From Catenovulum agarivorans DS-2 (GTDB lineage: Bacteria > Pseudomonadota > Gammaproteobacteria > Enterobacterales > Alteromonadaceae), in contig NZ_ARZY01000005.1 of the NCBI RefSeq assembly GCF_000568405.1, positions 102,751 through 166,750 of the forward strand: a stretch of DNA of 64,000 nt. Direction: 5' to 3'. The translations under genes and the position numbers were made by a program. The notes under the pieces are model-generated. The model made no database searches. It was given only the letters and a program-made list of their open reading frames with translations, and was not told the origin of the DNA. Below, in pieces: positions 38,036-47,765 of the stretch; the first letter of the stretch is position 1; every line of letters starts with the position of its first letter.

Positions 38036-40183
38036 TTAAGAATAAAAAGATTTTCCTTGCGCTTCGTAGTCCAATAAAATTTGCGCAGGTTCAAAGCGGT
38101 TTCCAAAACGCAGTTGGTAGCTTTGCAAACGCTCAACCAAATTCTCAATGCCATAACTATCCATGTAACGGAAAGGCCCACCCAAAAATGGCGGAAATCC
38201 AATCCCAAATATCGCACCAATATCACCATCTTGCGGTGAAGCAATTATACCTTCTTCCAGACATCGAGCAGCTTCATTCAACATCTGTATAATACAACGC
38301 TCGACGATTTCTTCTTGATTCAGTGACTGAGCTGCATCAATGGCTAATAAATCATAAATACGCTCATCAACGACACTTTGTTTGCGTAGCAGCTTTTTGA
38401 TGGGGTGTGATTTTTGGTAGTTGTAAAACCCTTTGCGGTTTTTCTTACCCTTACGGCCATCTTCTAAAATGCGTTGAAATGCTTTTGGCGCTTCAAATCG
38501 TTCACCTAAGTTTTCGGTTAAAATTGGAATAATTTTGGTGCCAACATCAATACCAACTTCATCTAATAGTTTTAGGGGACCAACTGGGAATCCAAATTTA
38601 ACTAAAGCTCTGTCAATAACCTCTATTGGCTCACCCTCAAGCAGAATCTGTGCAGCCTCATTTATGTATAGAGCCAAAATTCGATTAACATAGAAACCTG
38701 CACCATCTTTTACCACAATCGGCGTTTTCCCCTGTTTTCGTGCAAATTCAATTACACTTGTGATGGTTGCTTCACTGGTTGTTTCGTGAGGAATAATTTC
38801 AACCAAAGGCATTTTATCTACGGGTGAAAAATAGTGTAGACCAATTACATTTTCTGGACGTTTAGCTTTTGCAGCTATTTGCCCTATTGGTAACGACGAT
38901 GTATTCGACGCAAAAATAGTCTCTTCATGGCAATGCGTTTCCACCGCTTCAACCATTTGTTGTTTAAGTTCTAAATCTTCAAATACAGCCTCTACAACTA
39001 TGTCTCTACTTTTAAAGCCACTCCAGTCGATGGTGCCAGACAATTTGTTCAAGTTTTGCTGCATCTGAGCGTAACTCAAAAACCGACGCTTAACTTTTTT
39101 GTTAAGCAGGTCGTAACTGTATTTAAGCGCGTGTTGAATGCCCTCTTCACGAATGTCTTTGATTCTAACTGGGTAACCAGCTTTGACTGCGCTGACATAA
39201 GCAATACCGCCCCCCATTAAACCGCCACCTAATACTGCAACTTTGTCGCATTTACGTGCTTTATCAGCATTGGCTTTAAATTGTTTCTTTTGTTCTGTGG
39301 TCGATAAAAATAAGTGGCGCAATTGAAAGCTTTGTGGCGTTTGGCAAAGTTCAGCAAAACCACGAGCCTCAGCTTGATAGCCTTGAACAATACCATTTTC
39401 AACACCAACTCGAACCGCCTCAATTATACGGGCTGGGGCTGGATAATTTCCTAAGGTCTTTTTTTCAACTGCCTTCAACGCTTGGTCAAACAAGATGCCA
39501 CGGCCAAATGAGTTAGTTTCTAACGCTTTACCAACTAAGTTCAATTTAGCTTTGCTGGCAGCAGGTTTACCTGCCAACACACGTTTTTTCGCAACTTCTA
39601 ATAATATAGACTGTGGTACAAGATCATCAATCAACCCCAATCTCAGCGCTTTTTTTGCACGTACCTGCTTACCAGTTAACATCATATCCAAAGCATTTTG
39701 AATACCGATGAGTCTCGGCAATCTTTGGGTGCCACCACTACCTGGCAACAAACCTAATTTCACTTCTGGCAGGCCTAGTTGTGTTTTATCGTCATCAGAT
39801 GCAACTCGGTAGTGGCATGCTAAGCTGAACTCAAGGCCACCACCTAAACAAATACCGTGAATTGCCGCTGCAAATGGTAAGTGTGACTTCTCTACTCTGG
39901 CAAATATTGCTTGACCACGACGAGCTAGGTCTTCTGTTTCATCAATTGTTGTGCAAGCAGAAATCATATTAATGTCAGCACCAGCAATAAACGAGTCAGG
40001 CTTGCCACTGGTTAAAACCACCCCTTTGAGGTCACGGTTGCTTTCAATTTGGTTTAAAATAATTTCAATTTCATCCATGGTTTGCCCAGACAATACATTC
40101 ATGCTTTCATCTGGCACATTTAATGAGATAATCGCAACTTTATCCTTGTCGATGCTCATAGAAAAATGCTGTAGCTTACTCAT
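38036..40183 (-). CDS. fadJ: Fatty acid oxidation complex alpha subunit FadJ
   Basis: This is a multifunctional beta-oxidation enzyme: enoyl-CoA hydratase (residues 1 to about 190, with AAIHGICLGGGLEFSLAC and GLLPGSGGTQRLPRL) and 3-hydroxyacyl-CoA dehydrogenase (NAD motif VLGGGLMGGGIAYVSA, then HYFSPVDKMPLVEIIPH). With the ATG at 40183 it has 715 residues, the FadJ length. The start overlaps the fadI stop as TAATG; longer frames reading into fadI are not needed. It works with FadI in a complex that is membrane-independent and typically active under anaerobic conditions in E. coli. Confidence 0.95.
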   Translation of the reverse strand: MSKLQHFSMSIDKDKVAIISLNVPDESMNVLSGQTMDEIEIILNQIESNRDLKGVVLTSGKPDSFIAGADINMISACTTIDETEDLARRGQAIFARVEKSHLPFAAAIHGICLGGGLEFSLACHYRVASDDDKTQLGLPEVKLGLLPGSGGTQRLPRLIGIQNALDMMLTGKQVRAKKALRLGLIDDLVPQSILLEVAKKRVLAGKPAASKAKLNLVGKALETNSFGRGILFDQALKAVEKKTLGNYPAPARIIEAVRVGVENGIVQGYQAEARGFAELCQTPQSFQLRHLFLSTTEQKKQFKANADKARKCDKVAVLGGGLMGGGIAYVSAVKAGYPVRIKDIREEGIQHALKYSYDLLNKKVKRRFLSYAQMQQNLNKLSGTIDWSGFKSRDIVVEAVFEDLELKQQMVEAVETHCHEETIFASNTSSLPIGQIAAKAKRPENVIGLHYFSPVDKMPLVEIIPHETTSEATITSVIEFARKQGKTPIVVKDGAGFYVNRILALYINEAAQILLEGEPIEVIDRALVKFGFPVGPLKLLDEVGIDVGTKIIPILTENLGERFEAPKAFQRILEDGRKGKKNRKGFYNYQKSHPIKKLLRKQSVVDERIYDLLAIDAAQSLNQEEIVERCIIQMLNEAARCLEEGIIASPQDGDIGAIFGIGFPPFLGGPFRYMDSYGIENLVERLQSYQLRFGNRFEPAQILLDYEAQGKSFYS

Positions 40184-41493
40184 TACGCTGCCTCCACTAT
40201 CATTGCTGCACCTAACCCACCAGCAGCACAAGCGGTTGTTAAACCTAGGCCACCACCTCGACGTTTCAATTCACGTAATGTTTGGGTAATCATACGAGCA
40301 CCTGTTGCTGCAAAAGGATGTCCATACGCTATGGAGCCACCGTTTACGTTAAACTTATCCATATCAATTTCGCCAATTGCTTGGCTTCGGTTCAATTTTT
40401 CTTGTGCAAATTTCTTACTTGCAAACATCTTCATATTAGCAAGAGTTTGCGCAGCAAAAGCTTCATGCATATCTACTAAATCTAGATCAGACAATTGCAA
40501 GCCGACTTTATCCAATACTTTAGGCGTTGCATATGACGGCCCCATTAACATATCTTCCCACACATCAATTGCGGTAAATGCATAGCTATGAATGTAGCCA
40601 AGAATATCTAAGCCTAACGACTTTGCTTTGTCTTCATTCATTAACAGAACAGCTGCGGCACCATCAGTCAAAGGCGTTGCATTTGCCGCAGTGACACTGC
40701 CATATTTGCGGTCAAATACAGGTCGCAATTTAGCGTAAGAGCCTAAGTCGGAATTTGCCCGAACATTGTTGTCTTGCTTTAAAAAACACTTAAACGGTTC
40801 AGGGAACGCTGTCATAACTTCGTCATCCAACAGCCCAGCAGCCCAAGCTTTGCCAGCTAAAGAATGAGAACGATGAGCCAGTTCATCTTGCGCTTGGCGG
40901 CTAATGCCATGCGTTTTGGCCATTTGTTCTGCTGTTTGCCCCATACTCAATCCAGTAGAATATTCAGCAACAGCTGGTGGAACTGGCGCAAGATCTTTTA
41001 AGCGCAAGCGCTTAATGACACTTAACCTTGCCCCTAAACTTCGGGCTTTGTTTAAATCGACTAAAATTCGCGCTAAATTTTTAGACACGCCAATCGGAAG
41101 AACCGACGATGAGTCCGCACCACCGGCAATACCACAGTCAATTGTACCTGCCATAATAGATTCCACTACATTCGCAGCAGCCTGAAAACTTGTGGCACAA
41201 GCACGAGTGACACTGTAGGCATCTGTGTGGACATTCATTCCTGTACCCAAAACAATTTCACGTGCAATGTTGGGGGCAGCTGGCATTTGCACAACCTGAC
41301 CAAACACAACTTGCTCTATCCACTTTGGGTCATACTCATTCTTGACCATCATTTCATTCACGACCATTTTGGCCAAATCTAGCGCTGGTACGCCATGGAA
41401 CTCTGTTGCTTGTTTCGCAAATGGCGTGCGTAAACCAGAAACAACCGCGATTCGTTTACCGCTAGTAGTTATGCAAGGTGAAGCTTTAGACAT
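40183..41493 (-). CDS. fadI: 3-ketoacyl-CoA thiolase FadI
   Basis: FadI releases acetyl-CoA in the last step of beta-oxidation. At 436 residues it has the longer FadI form rather than the 390-residue FadA. Active-site Cys in [11 protein letters not shown], His in [16 protein letters not shown], and the second Cys in [14 protein letters not shown] are intact. It is the first gene of fadI-fadJ, and a PsrA-like palindrome sits about 90 bp upstream. Confidence 0.96.
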   Translation of the reverse strand: MSKASPCITTSGKRIAVVSGLRTPFAKQATEFHGVPALDLAKMVVNEMMVKNEYDPKWIEQVVFGQVVQMPAAPNIAREIVLGTGMNVHTDAYSVTRACATSFQAAANVVESIMAGTIDCGIAGGADSSSVLPIGVSKNLARILVDLNKARSLGARLSVIKRLRLKDLAPVPPAVAEYSTGLSMGQTAEQMAKTHGISRQAQDELAHRSHSLAGKAWAAGLLDDEVMTAFPEPFKCFLKQDNNVRANSDLGSYAKLRPVFDRKYGSVTAANATPLTDGAAAVLLMNEDKAKSLGLDILGYIHSYAFTAIDVWEDMLMGPSYATPKVLDKVGLQLSDLDLVDMHEAFAAQTLANMKMFASKKFAQEKLNRSQAIGEIDMDKFNVNGGSIAYGHPFAATGARMITQTLRELKRRGGGLGLTTACAAGGLGAAMIVEAA

Positions 41494-41580
41494 GTCGATT
41501 GCCCTTTTTTAAGTGGGTGTAAATTTTGTGGATTTAAGAGGTCTGACCTGAAAATCCATTTTAAAACCTTATGTACAAAT

Positions 41581-41598
41581 TTAAAACACTTGTTTGAA
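41581..41598. promoter_or_regulatory. PsrA-like operator upstream of fadI
   Basis: TTAAAACACTTGTTTGAA (41581-41598) is a near-perfect dyad of TTCAAAC-N4-GTTTGAA with one mismatch. PsrA, a TetR-family fatty-acid regulator in Alteromonadales and Pseudomonas, binds CAAAC-N(2-4)-GTTTG type sites upstream of fad genes (established, from memory). Position between fadI and ppnP fits. Confidence 0.5.
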
Positions 41599-41714
41599 TT
41601 TTTCCATGACCTATTGATTAATTTAAGCAAAATTTATTAAAAACAACTTTTAAGTGTAATTTTAGACGACACAGATTAAAATGCTGCGTTTTTAGCATAA
41701 CCAAGAGAAAAACT

Positions 41715-41996
41715 ATGTTTGATGTAAACAGCTACTTCGATGGAAAAGTAAAATCAATCGCATTTCAAGGCGAAAAATTGCCTGCAACTGTGGGTGTTAT
41801 GGCAGCCGGCGACTATGAATTTGGTACCAGTCAAAACGAAGTAATGACAGTCATTAGCGGAGCGTTAACTGTTTTATTGCCAGGTTCAAGCGATTGGCAA
41901 ACTTTTACCTCTGGTCAGTCTTTTGAAATTGCAGCAAACCAAAAGTTTGGTGTAAAAGTTGAGCAAGACACTGCTTATTTATGTACTTATGAGTAA
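41715..41996 (+). CDS. ppnP: Pyrimidine/purine nucleoside phosphorylase PpnP
   Basis: This 93-residue cupin-fold phosphorylase (formerly DUF1255/YaiE) splits nucleosides with phosphate. The whole family consensus is visible: [37 protein letters not shown] and [20 protein letters not shown]. The gene has its own promoter region shared with divergent fadI. Confidence 0.95.
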   Translation: MFDVNSYFDGKVKSIAFQGEKLPATVGVMAAGDYEFGTSQNEVMTVISGALTVLLPGSSDWQTFTSGQSFEIAANQKFGVKVEQDTAYLCTYE

Positions 41997-42014
41997 TACT
42001 TAACAGTACACTTA

Positions 42015-42035
42015 GCCCAAGTATTTTACTTGGGC
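42015..42035 (+). terminator. Hairpin downstream of ppnP
   Basis: GCCCAAGTA (42015-42023) pairs perfectly with TACTTGGGC (42027-42035) over a 3-base loop, 18 bp past the ppnP stop. There is no long T run, so the terminator role is likely but not certain. Confidence 0.5.
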
Positions 42036-42162
42036 ACCGACCAACCAGCAGCCGCCTGCCCCACCTGCTCTAGAAAAATGTCATGATTAGCCTGCACAAA
42101 AAACCCGCCATGCAATAACAAGCTAATTTTGCTAAAATCGGTTAAGAAAAGCAGGAGTATGC

Positions 42163-43194
42163 ATGAAACTATTATACTGGTTAGACGATTGGTTGTCCCA
42201 AACCCCAGAGCAGCAACAAACTTCATTGCCTTTTGCTGGCAGTGATTTGCTCGGCGATGTATTTGTTAAATATCATTTTATTGACACTAATAAACCGTTA
42301 CTGTTTACTTTTTCTCCTGCTGGAACCAATTTACAAGAACAAGATTTACACGAAGATTTTAATCCTTGGGGTTACAAGCTTGCTCGCTCGCAACAAGTAA
42401 ATATTATTTCTTTTCAACACCTTGGCCGCAGCAATTGGTTTCGCAGCCGTAATTTAATCTTTTTTATAGAACAATTAGCAGAGCTGCTCGGCCCATTTAA
42501 ATGCCGATTAGGTTATGGCTTAAGCCGTGGCGGATTTGGCGTGGGTGCATTCGCCAATTTGTTAAAACTCGATCAAGTTTTACTTTTCCATCCAGTCAGC
42601 ACTAAAAATAAAGCCAAAGTACCTTGGGATCAACGATCGAGTACAGATATTGCGCAAAAATTTGATTGGCTAGGTGACTACCACGATGTCGATTTAGGCC
42701 ACGCCAAGGGTTATATCATTTACGACCCAACCAATCCAACCGACAGACAACACGCTAAGCGCTACCCTCAACTCAACCATTTACGCGTATATGGAATGGG
42801 GCATGGTACTCACGCAACCTACCTGACAAAGTTTGGTTTTTATAAACAAGTTGCGGTCGATTTTATTGCCAATCAACAAATTGATGTTGCTGCGTTTCGC
42901 CAACAAACTCGTACACTGCGCTTTAAAGAGGACTACTATAAAAAACTTAATAAAGCCAATGCGCAATCTGCACACAGGCTAAGTTTGCTCAGCAAAGCTC
43001 ATCAAATTCTGTTAGAAGAAAAAGCACAGCATATCCAAGACCATCAAGCGCAAATAGATGTGCAACCTTTAGTTGATATTGCCCTTAAGCATGAACAAGA
43101 CAACCCACAAGATGCAATCCAGCTCCTGGAAGTGGCGCAACAATTATCACCCGAAGACCCTTTAATCGATCATAAACTTAAACAGCTAAAGTAA
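42163..43194 (+). CDS. Orphan alpha/beta-hydrolase-like protein with helical tail
   Basis: The 343-residue cytoplasmic protein has an alpha/beta-hydrolase appearance: LLFTFSPAGTNLQ as a first strand/oxyanion loop, and a nucleophile elbow GYGLSRGGFGVG (G-x-S-x-G, serine near 123). VYGMGHGTHATYL is a possible catalytic-His loop. Residues about 240-343 are helical, with a final TPR-like stretch (NPQDAIQLLEVAQQLSPEDP). Similar orphans occur near surface polysaccharide genes in marine bacteria, but nothing here identifies a substrate. It is monocistronic on the plus strand. Confidence 0.7.
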   Translation: MKLLYWLDDWLSQTPEQQQTSLPFAGSDLLGDVFVKYHFIDTNKPLLFTFSPAGTNLQEQDLHEDFNPWGYKLARSQQVNIISFQHLGRSNWFRSRNLIFFIEQLAELLGPFKCRLGYGLSRGGFGVGAFANLLKLDQVLLFHPVSTKNKAKVPWDQRSSTDIAQKFDWLGDYHDVDLGHAKGYIIYDPTNPTDRQHAKRYPQLNHLRVYGMGHGTHATYLTKFGFYKQVAVDFIANQQIDVAAFRQQTRTLRFKEDYYKKLNKANAQSAHRLSLLSKAHQILLEEKAQHIQDHQAQIDVQPLVDIALKHEQDNPQDAIQLLEVAQQLSPEDPLIDHKLKQLK

Positions 43195-43201
43195 ACCTAA
43201 G

Positions 43202-43663
43202 TTATGTAATTGCCAGATTGTCCAAAACTTTAGCTAAAGCAGATTGGCTAATATGCTCTGTTTGGGTAATCCGGATTAACGCAAACCGCCCTTGCATTAA
43301 GCTTTTCAGCCATTCCCGCTGTTGTTTGGCTGATTCATCCAACGCAAGCTCAAACACAACAACTACTTTGCCCGTTAAGTCAGTGACCACAGCATCAAGT
43401 GCTTTTTGTTGGCTATATTTTTTTAAAACTCTGTCTTCTACATCTAAAAGTTGACTCACTAGCACGTCCTGATGAACATGGTACTGCTCACCCAGCATTT
43501 GTTTTAATAACAAACTGAGCTGCTGCTTTGGCGATAATTGCACAACTGCTTTAGCTTGAGCTTGATTAAACTTTAACGAACCTTGCTTTTGGTTATAAAC
43601 TTGCCAAAGTTTTACCCCAATAAGCAAACTAATAAATACCGCAGCCACAATAAAAATTTGCAT
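43202..43663 (-). CDS. Membrane-anchored protein, possibly DUF2726-like
   Basis: This 153-residue protein has a single N-terminal TM helix (FIVAAVFISLLIGVKLW). The rest is soluble, with QLSLLLKQMLGEQYHVHQDVLVSQLL and DAVVTDLTGKVVVVFELAL, similar in style to DUF2726 nuclease-fold proteins (tentative). The conserved cysteines of some DUF2726 members are absent. It lies 22 bp downstream of the ybbP-like gene on the same strand and may be co-transcribed. Confidence 0.6.
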   Translation of the reverse strand: MQIFIVAAVFISLLIGVKLWQVYNQKQGSLKFNQAQAKAVVQLSPKQQLSLLLKQMLGEQYHVHQDVLVSQLLDVEDRVLKKYSQQKALDAVVTDLTGKVVVVFELALDESAKQQREWLKSLMQGRFALIRITQTEHISQSALAKVLDNLAIT

Positions 43664-43685
43664 AAAACAGCTAACTCACCTGCAT

Positions 43686-46220
43686 CTAAGACAAAGAACG
43701 TAATAAAGCTTGCGTATTAATTTGCATCATACGCCAACAACTCATTAAGCCTAAACACCCAACAAGCACTGCACCTGTCACAATGCCAACTAGCCAATAT
43801 TCAAAATGAAAACTTGCTTGCATTTTGAATACCTCGGTTTGAAGGACATATAAAGCGACTTCATTTGCAAGTGCAGCAAATAGTCCAGCCAATGCGCCAA
43901 GAACAACAAATTCGATTAACACACTTGCACGCAAAAACTTAGATGACGCCCCTAAAGTACGTAAAATAACTAATTCTTGTTTACGCTCGAACATACTTGC
44001 TTGAGTCTGTGCAACAAAAACCAAAATACCGGCAAAAACAACCAAAATTAGAATAAACTCTACTGCAAGTGATACTTGCTGAATAATTTCCCGAATTTGC
44101 TGAATAATCGCATCAACATCGATTAAACTCACGCTCGGGTAATTCATTAACAGACCTGACAATTCTGGCTTTTTATCGCTGGGTACGTAAAAACTTGCAA
44201 TATGCGTTGCGGCAAATTCTTCCAACGTTTTGGGATTAAATATCATGAAAAAGTTTGGTTTCATTGATTCCCATTTTACAGTGCGAATACTGCTGACCAC
44301 AGCAGTAAATTCTATTCCGCCAATATTAAAGGTTAATTCATCTCCGAGCTTTAAATCCATACGCTCGGTTAACCTTTGTTCAACTGATACATGATTTTGC
44401 TGTCGCTGCTCTGCTGGCAGTTCATTAAACCAAGTGCCCTGAACAATTTCATTCTCGTCAGGCAATTCTGCTGTTGCCGTTAAATTGAGTTCGCGCCCGA
44501 TTGACCTCGGTGCATCTTCATCGGCGACTTTTTCCTTTTCTTTGCTGACCCTATCCCTAACATATTCACCATTAATCGCAATTAACCTTCCGCGTGTTAC
44601 CGGATAGGTTTGCTCAACACGAATTCCTTTATTCGCAAAGTCGGTTTTAAAATTTTCGATATCAAAGTCGTTTACGTTTATAACAAAGTGGTTCGGAGTT
44701 TGTTCTGGTAGCTGAGATTGCCATTGCGCCAACAAATCGTTACGCAACACTAACACAATCAACAACAACTCGATTGCAAGGGTAAAGCTAATTAATTGCA
44801 CACTGTTTGAAGTTGCTCTGCGATATAACCCCGCTACCGCCAATTTAAATGCACTACCTGCGTTGGCCCCCGCCTTTCGGCTGGTCCATATAGTGCTGCG
44901 CGCTAGCAACAACAATACTAAAGTAATACCGCCAGCAGATAACAACAAAGCTAAACTGAGTTTAATATTTTGACTGTAAATCCACATCAATAAAAAGATT
45001 GCAAATGCCGACACCAGCCAATTGAGCCAATCTTTAGCTTTGAACCCTTCAATATCTCGACGCAACACACGCAACGGAGGAATCGCAAATAACTTCAACA
45101 AAGGATAAACAGAAAACAAGGCTAAACTAATTGAACCCGTTAAAACTGCCAACCACCATGGTCGCGCTCCAACTTGTGGAATGTCTTCAGGTAAATACTC
45201 CGCAAGTAGCTGTAGAATTACGACTTGCCCGACATAACCAATCGCTAGCCCAAGGACAATGCCAATCAGCATCAAGGAAATCAGCTGGCTATTAAAAATC
45301 CATTTAATTTGCTTGGTTGAACCACCTAGGGTTTTGATGATAGCCACCAAGTCAAAGTGTCGTTCACAGAAACGGCTCGCGGCAACTGCGATAGCTGTCG
45401 CAGCAAGCACAATTCCCAGCAAACTAGCTAACAAAAAATATTGTTCGGCCCTTTCTACGGCTCGTAACATAGCAGACTCATCTGACTCGGTAGAACGCCA
45501 GCGATGGATATCTCGATTAAGTAAAGGTAACAAATAATCTTCGAATTCTGTTAATTGGTCAAAATCACCCGCCAAACTCAACCAATAACTAATTCGAGAA
45601 CCAGGCTGAATAACCTGTGTTGCGGCGACATCATCAATATGCATAATAGCCATAGTACTGGCATTAAATACATTTAAATCGGCATCTGGCACAGTATCAA
45701 TAATGCGAGTAAATTTTAGTTTAGTCGCACCGATTTCTACCCAATCCCCTAAAGCAACCTTGAGCTGACTAACCGATTTGCTATCCAACCAAACTTCGCC
45801 AGGTTGAACCGCTAGCTCAGTTTCTTGACCAGAAGTCCAAGCTTTATCGGTCAATAACACTTTGCCTCGCAGTGGGTAGTATTGATCCACCGCACGAATA
45901 GCGGTTAACTGCATATAATCGTTGGCAAACAGCATTGACGAAAAACGGATTTGAGCAGACGTGTTCAGTTCAAGTTGCTGGGCTTGCCTATGCCAACTCG
46001 GGTCAATTTCTCGGGACGATTCTAATACTCTGTCGGCCGCTAAGAACTCGGCGCTTTTAACCTGCAATGCCATTTGCAAGCGTTCGCTAAACATGGCTAA
46101 AGCGAACACACTTGAAACAGACAGCACCAATGCCAACAACATGATGGTCAATTCACCACGCTTAAACTCCTGTTTGAGTAGGCGTTGTGAAAGTGAAAAC
46201 GACACCGCTAGTTGATTCAT
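43686..46220 (-). CDS. ybbP: FtsX-type ABC transporter permease, YbbP homologue
   Basis: This is the large membrane subunit paired with YbbA; the substrate is not established, but the context with TesA suggests envelope or lipid processing. With the ATG at 46220 (GGAG six bases upstream) it has 844 residues. The architecture is a duplicated FtsX: helix at about 25-48, periplasmic part, helices near 265-375, helices near 400-440 and 470-500, a second periplasmic part, and three C-terminal helices. RKQELVILRTLGASSKFLRASVLIEF (quoted in part) is the last coupling helix. E. coli YbbP has about 804 residues. Confidence 0.9.
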   Translation of the reverse strand: MNQLAVSFSLSQRLLKQEFKRGELTIMLLALVLSVSSVFALAMFSERLQMALQVKSAEFLAADRVLESSREIDPSWHRQAQQLELNTSAQIRFSSMLFANDYMQLTAIRAVDQYYPLRGKVLLTDKAWTSGQETELAVQPGEVWLDSKSVSQLKVALGDWVEIGATKLKFTRIIDTVPDADLNVFNASTMAIMHIDDVAATQVIQPGSRISYWLSLAGDFDQLTEFEDYLLPLLNRDIHRWRSTESDESAMLRAVERAEQYFLLASLLGIVLAATAIAVAASRFCERHFDLVAIIKTLGGSTKQIKWIFNSQLISLMLIGIVLGLAIGYVGQVVILQLLAEYLPEDIPQVGARPWWLAVLTGSISLALFSVYPLLKLFAIPPLRVLRRDIEGFKAKDWLNWLVSAFAIFLLMWIYSQNIKLSLALLLSAGGITLVLLLLARSTIWTSRKAGANAGSAFKLAVAGLYRRATSNSVQLISFTLAIELLLIVLVLRNDLLAQWQSQLPEQTPNHFVINVNDFDIENFKTDFANKGIRVEQTYPVTRGRLIAINGEYVRDRVSKEKEKVADEDAPRSIGRELNLTATAELPDENEIVQGTWFNELPAEQRQQNHVSVEQRLTERMDLKLGDELTFNIGGIEFTAVVSSIRTVKWESMKPNFFMIFNPKTLEEFAATHIASFYVPSDKKPELSGLLMNYPSVSLIDVDAIIQQIREIIQQVSLAVEFILILVVFAGILVFVAQTQASMFERKQELVILRTLGASSKFLRASVLIEFVVLGALAGLFAALANEVALYVLQTEVFKMQASFHFEYWLVGIVTGAVLVGCLGLMSCWRMMQINTQALLRSLS

Positions 46221-46245
46221 CAAAAACTCCTAAATCCTTTGCAAT

Positions 46246-46992
46246 TTATGCAACTTGTTCTTTTTTATCTGATGCTTGTTCGTCAGCTGTATAGTCTGAT
46301 TGGACACTGTTTTCAACACCTGTACTTTCAGTTAAATGGCCTGCTTGCATGGTTAATTGGCGTTGGCAACGTTTTGCAAGTTGAGTGTCGTGGGTCACCA
46401 ACACTAAGGTTGTACCCGCTTGTTGATTAAGTTCAAATAACAGGTTTTCAACTATTTTGCCGTTTTCTGCATCTAAATTGCCAGTTGGTTCATCTGCAAA
46501 TAGAATTTTTGGTTGGCTAGCAAACGCACGAGCAACAGCGACTCTTTGTTGCTCCCCACCCGATAATTGATTTGGATAATGATGACCACGCTCTTTTAAA
46601 CCGACTTTTTCCAGCAACTCAAGCGCATGCTGTTTCGCATCTGTTTTGCCCGCGAGTTCTAACGGCAACATCACATTTTCAAGTGCAGTTAAACTTTGCA
46701 CCAACATAAATGATTGAAAAACAAAACCAACATATTGTTTGCGCAGGGCGGCTCTTTGCTCTTCAGACAATTGGTGTAATTGGTGTTCACCTAGGCTAAT
46801 CTCTCCTGACGAAACCACATCTAATCCAGCTAATAAACTTAGTAGTGTAGACTTACCCGAACCTGATCGGCCAATGATTGCAACACTCTCTCCATCCGCA
46901 ATTTGAAAACTAATCGGGTGTAATATCTTGAGATCTTCTCCATTTGACCTTACTGTTTTAGTAATCTGCTCAACTTTTAATAATGTGGTCAT
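46246..46992 (-). CDS. ybbA: ABC transporter ATP-binding protein, YbbA homologue
   Basis: This is the ATPase of the YbbAP exporter. It contains Walker A GRSGSGKST, signature LSGGEQQRVAVARAF and Walker B LFADEPTGNLD. At 248 residues, the last 20 form an acidic/polar tail beyond the usual end. Its ATG (46992-46990) directly abuts the tesA ATG (46993-46995), so each gene's leader lies in the other's coding sequence. AGGA lies upstream at a normal distance. Confidence 0.93.
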   Translation of the reverse strand: MTTLLKVEQITKTVRSNGEDLKILHPISFQIADGESVAIIGRSGSGKSTLLSLLAGLDVVSSGEISLGEHQLHQLSEEQRAALRKQYVGFVFQSFMLVQSLTALENVMLPLELAGKTDAKQHALELLEKVGLKERGHHYPNQLSGGEQQRVAVARAFASQPKILFADEPTGNLDAENGKIVENLLFELNQQAGTTLVLVTHDTQLAKRCQRQLTMQAGHLTESTGVENSVQSDYTADEQASDKKEQVA

Positions 46993-47619
46993 ATGTACAA
47001 TCCTGTATCTGCTAAATGGTTTCGATTTATTCTATTCATTACGTTCAGTGTACCTTTATTGGTTCATTCTGCCCAATCACAAGTCAAAATATTAATTTTA
47101 GGTGACAGCTTGTCAGCAGGCTATGGGTTAGAGCTACAAGATGCTTGGGCCAGCCAACTTGACCGAGCAACGCCTGATTGGCAAATCATTAACGCCAGTA
47201 TTAGTGGTGATACCACCCAAGGTGGTCTAAACCGCCTACCAAAACTTTTACAACAATATCAACCCGACTATGTATTTATCGAATTGGGCGGCAACGACGG
47301 TCTACGTGGATTTCAGCTCCCTGTTATTAAACAAAATTTAATTCAATTAGTTCAATTAACCTTAAAAAATGGTGCTAAACCAATTTTGGCTGAAATTAAA
47401 ATTCCACCGAATTATGGCCAGAGATATTTAAAAATTTTTATTGAACAATACCAACAAATAGCCGACCAATTCGCAATTCCGTTAATTCCATTTTTTATTG
47501 AAGAGGTCGCGGTGAATCCAGAGCTAATGTTGAAAGACGGTATTCATCCAAATCTAGACGCGCAAGCGATAATTGCCGAACATATGAAAAAACAATTTAG
47601 CAAAGTGATTGAGGGTTGA
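46993..47619 (+). CDS. tesA: Multifunctional acyl-CoA thioesterase I/protease I/lysophospholipase L1
   Basis: This is a periplasmic SGNH-family esterase. It has a signal peptide (about 1-27, RFILFITFSVPLLVHSAQS). The four SGNH blocks are present: GDSLSAGYG with Ser39, SGDTTQGG (Gly), GGNDGLRG (Asn101) and DGIHPN (Asp182, His185). The length (208) is typical. The divergent tesA-ybbA pair is conserved in gammaproteobacteria, but here the two start codons touch. No strong Shine-Dalgarno is seen before the ATG. Confidence 0.93.
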   Translation: MYNPVSAKWFRFILFITFSVPLLVHSAQSQVKILILGDSLSAGYGLELQDAWASQLDRATPDWQIINASISGDTTQGGLNRLPKLLQQYQPDYVFIELGGNDGLRGFQLPVIKQNLIQLVQLTLKNGAKPILAEIKIPPNYGQRYLKIFIEQYQQIADQFAIPLIPFFIEEVAVNPELMLKDGIHPNLDAQAIIAEHMKKQFSKVIEG

Positions 47620-47765
47620 ATCATTTTGTGCCTTTGCGCACAATACGCGGCATATTTAATTGTATAAACTAACATCTTAAAGTAGAAAAAAATCGCCATC
47701 CAATCAGGCTGTTTTAAAGTCTTGCTTCAAGGTGCTTGAACGAAAAACAAATAAGAGAACAAACA

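Noticed and set aside
41494..41714. FadR operator in the fadI upstream region (GGTCTGACCTG)
   Set aside because: It matches the E. coli FadR consensus poorly, whereas a PsrA-like dyad in the same region is nearly perfect.
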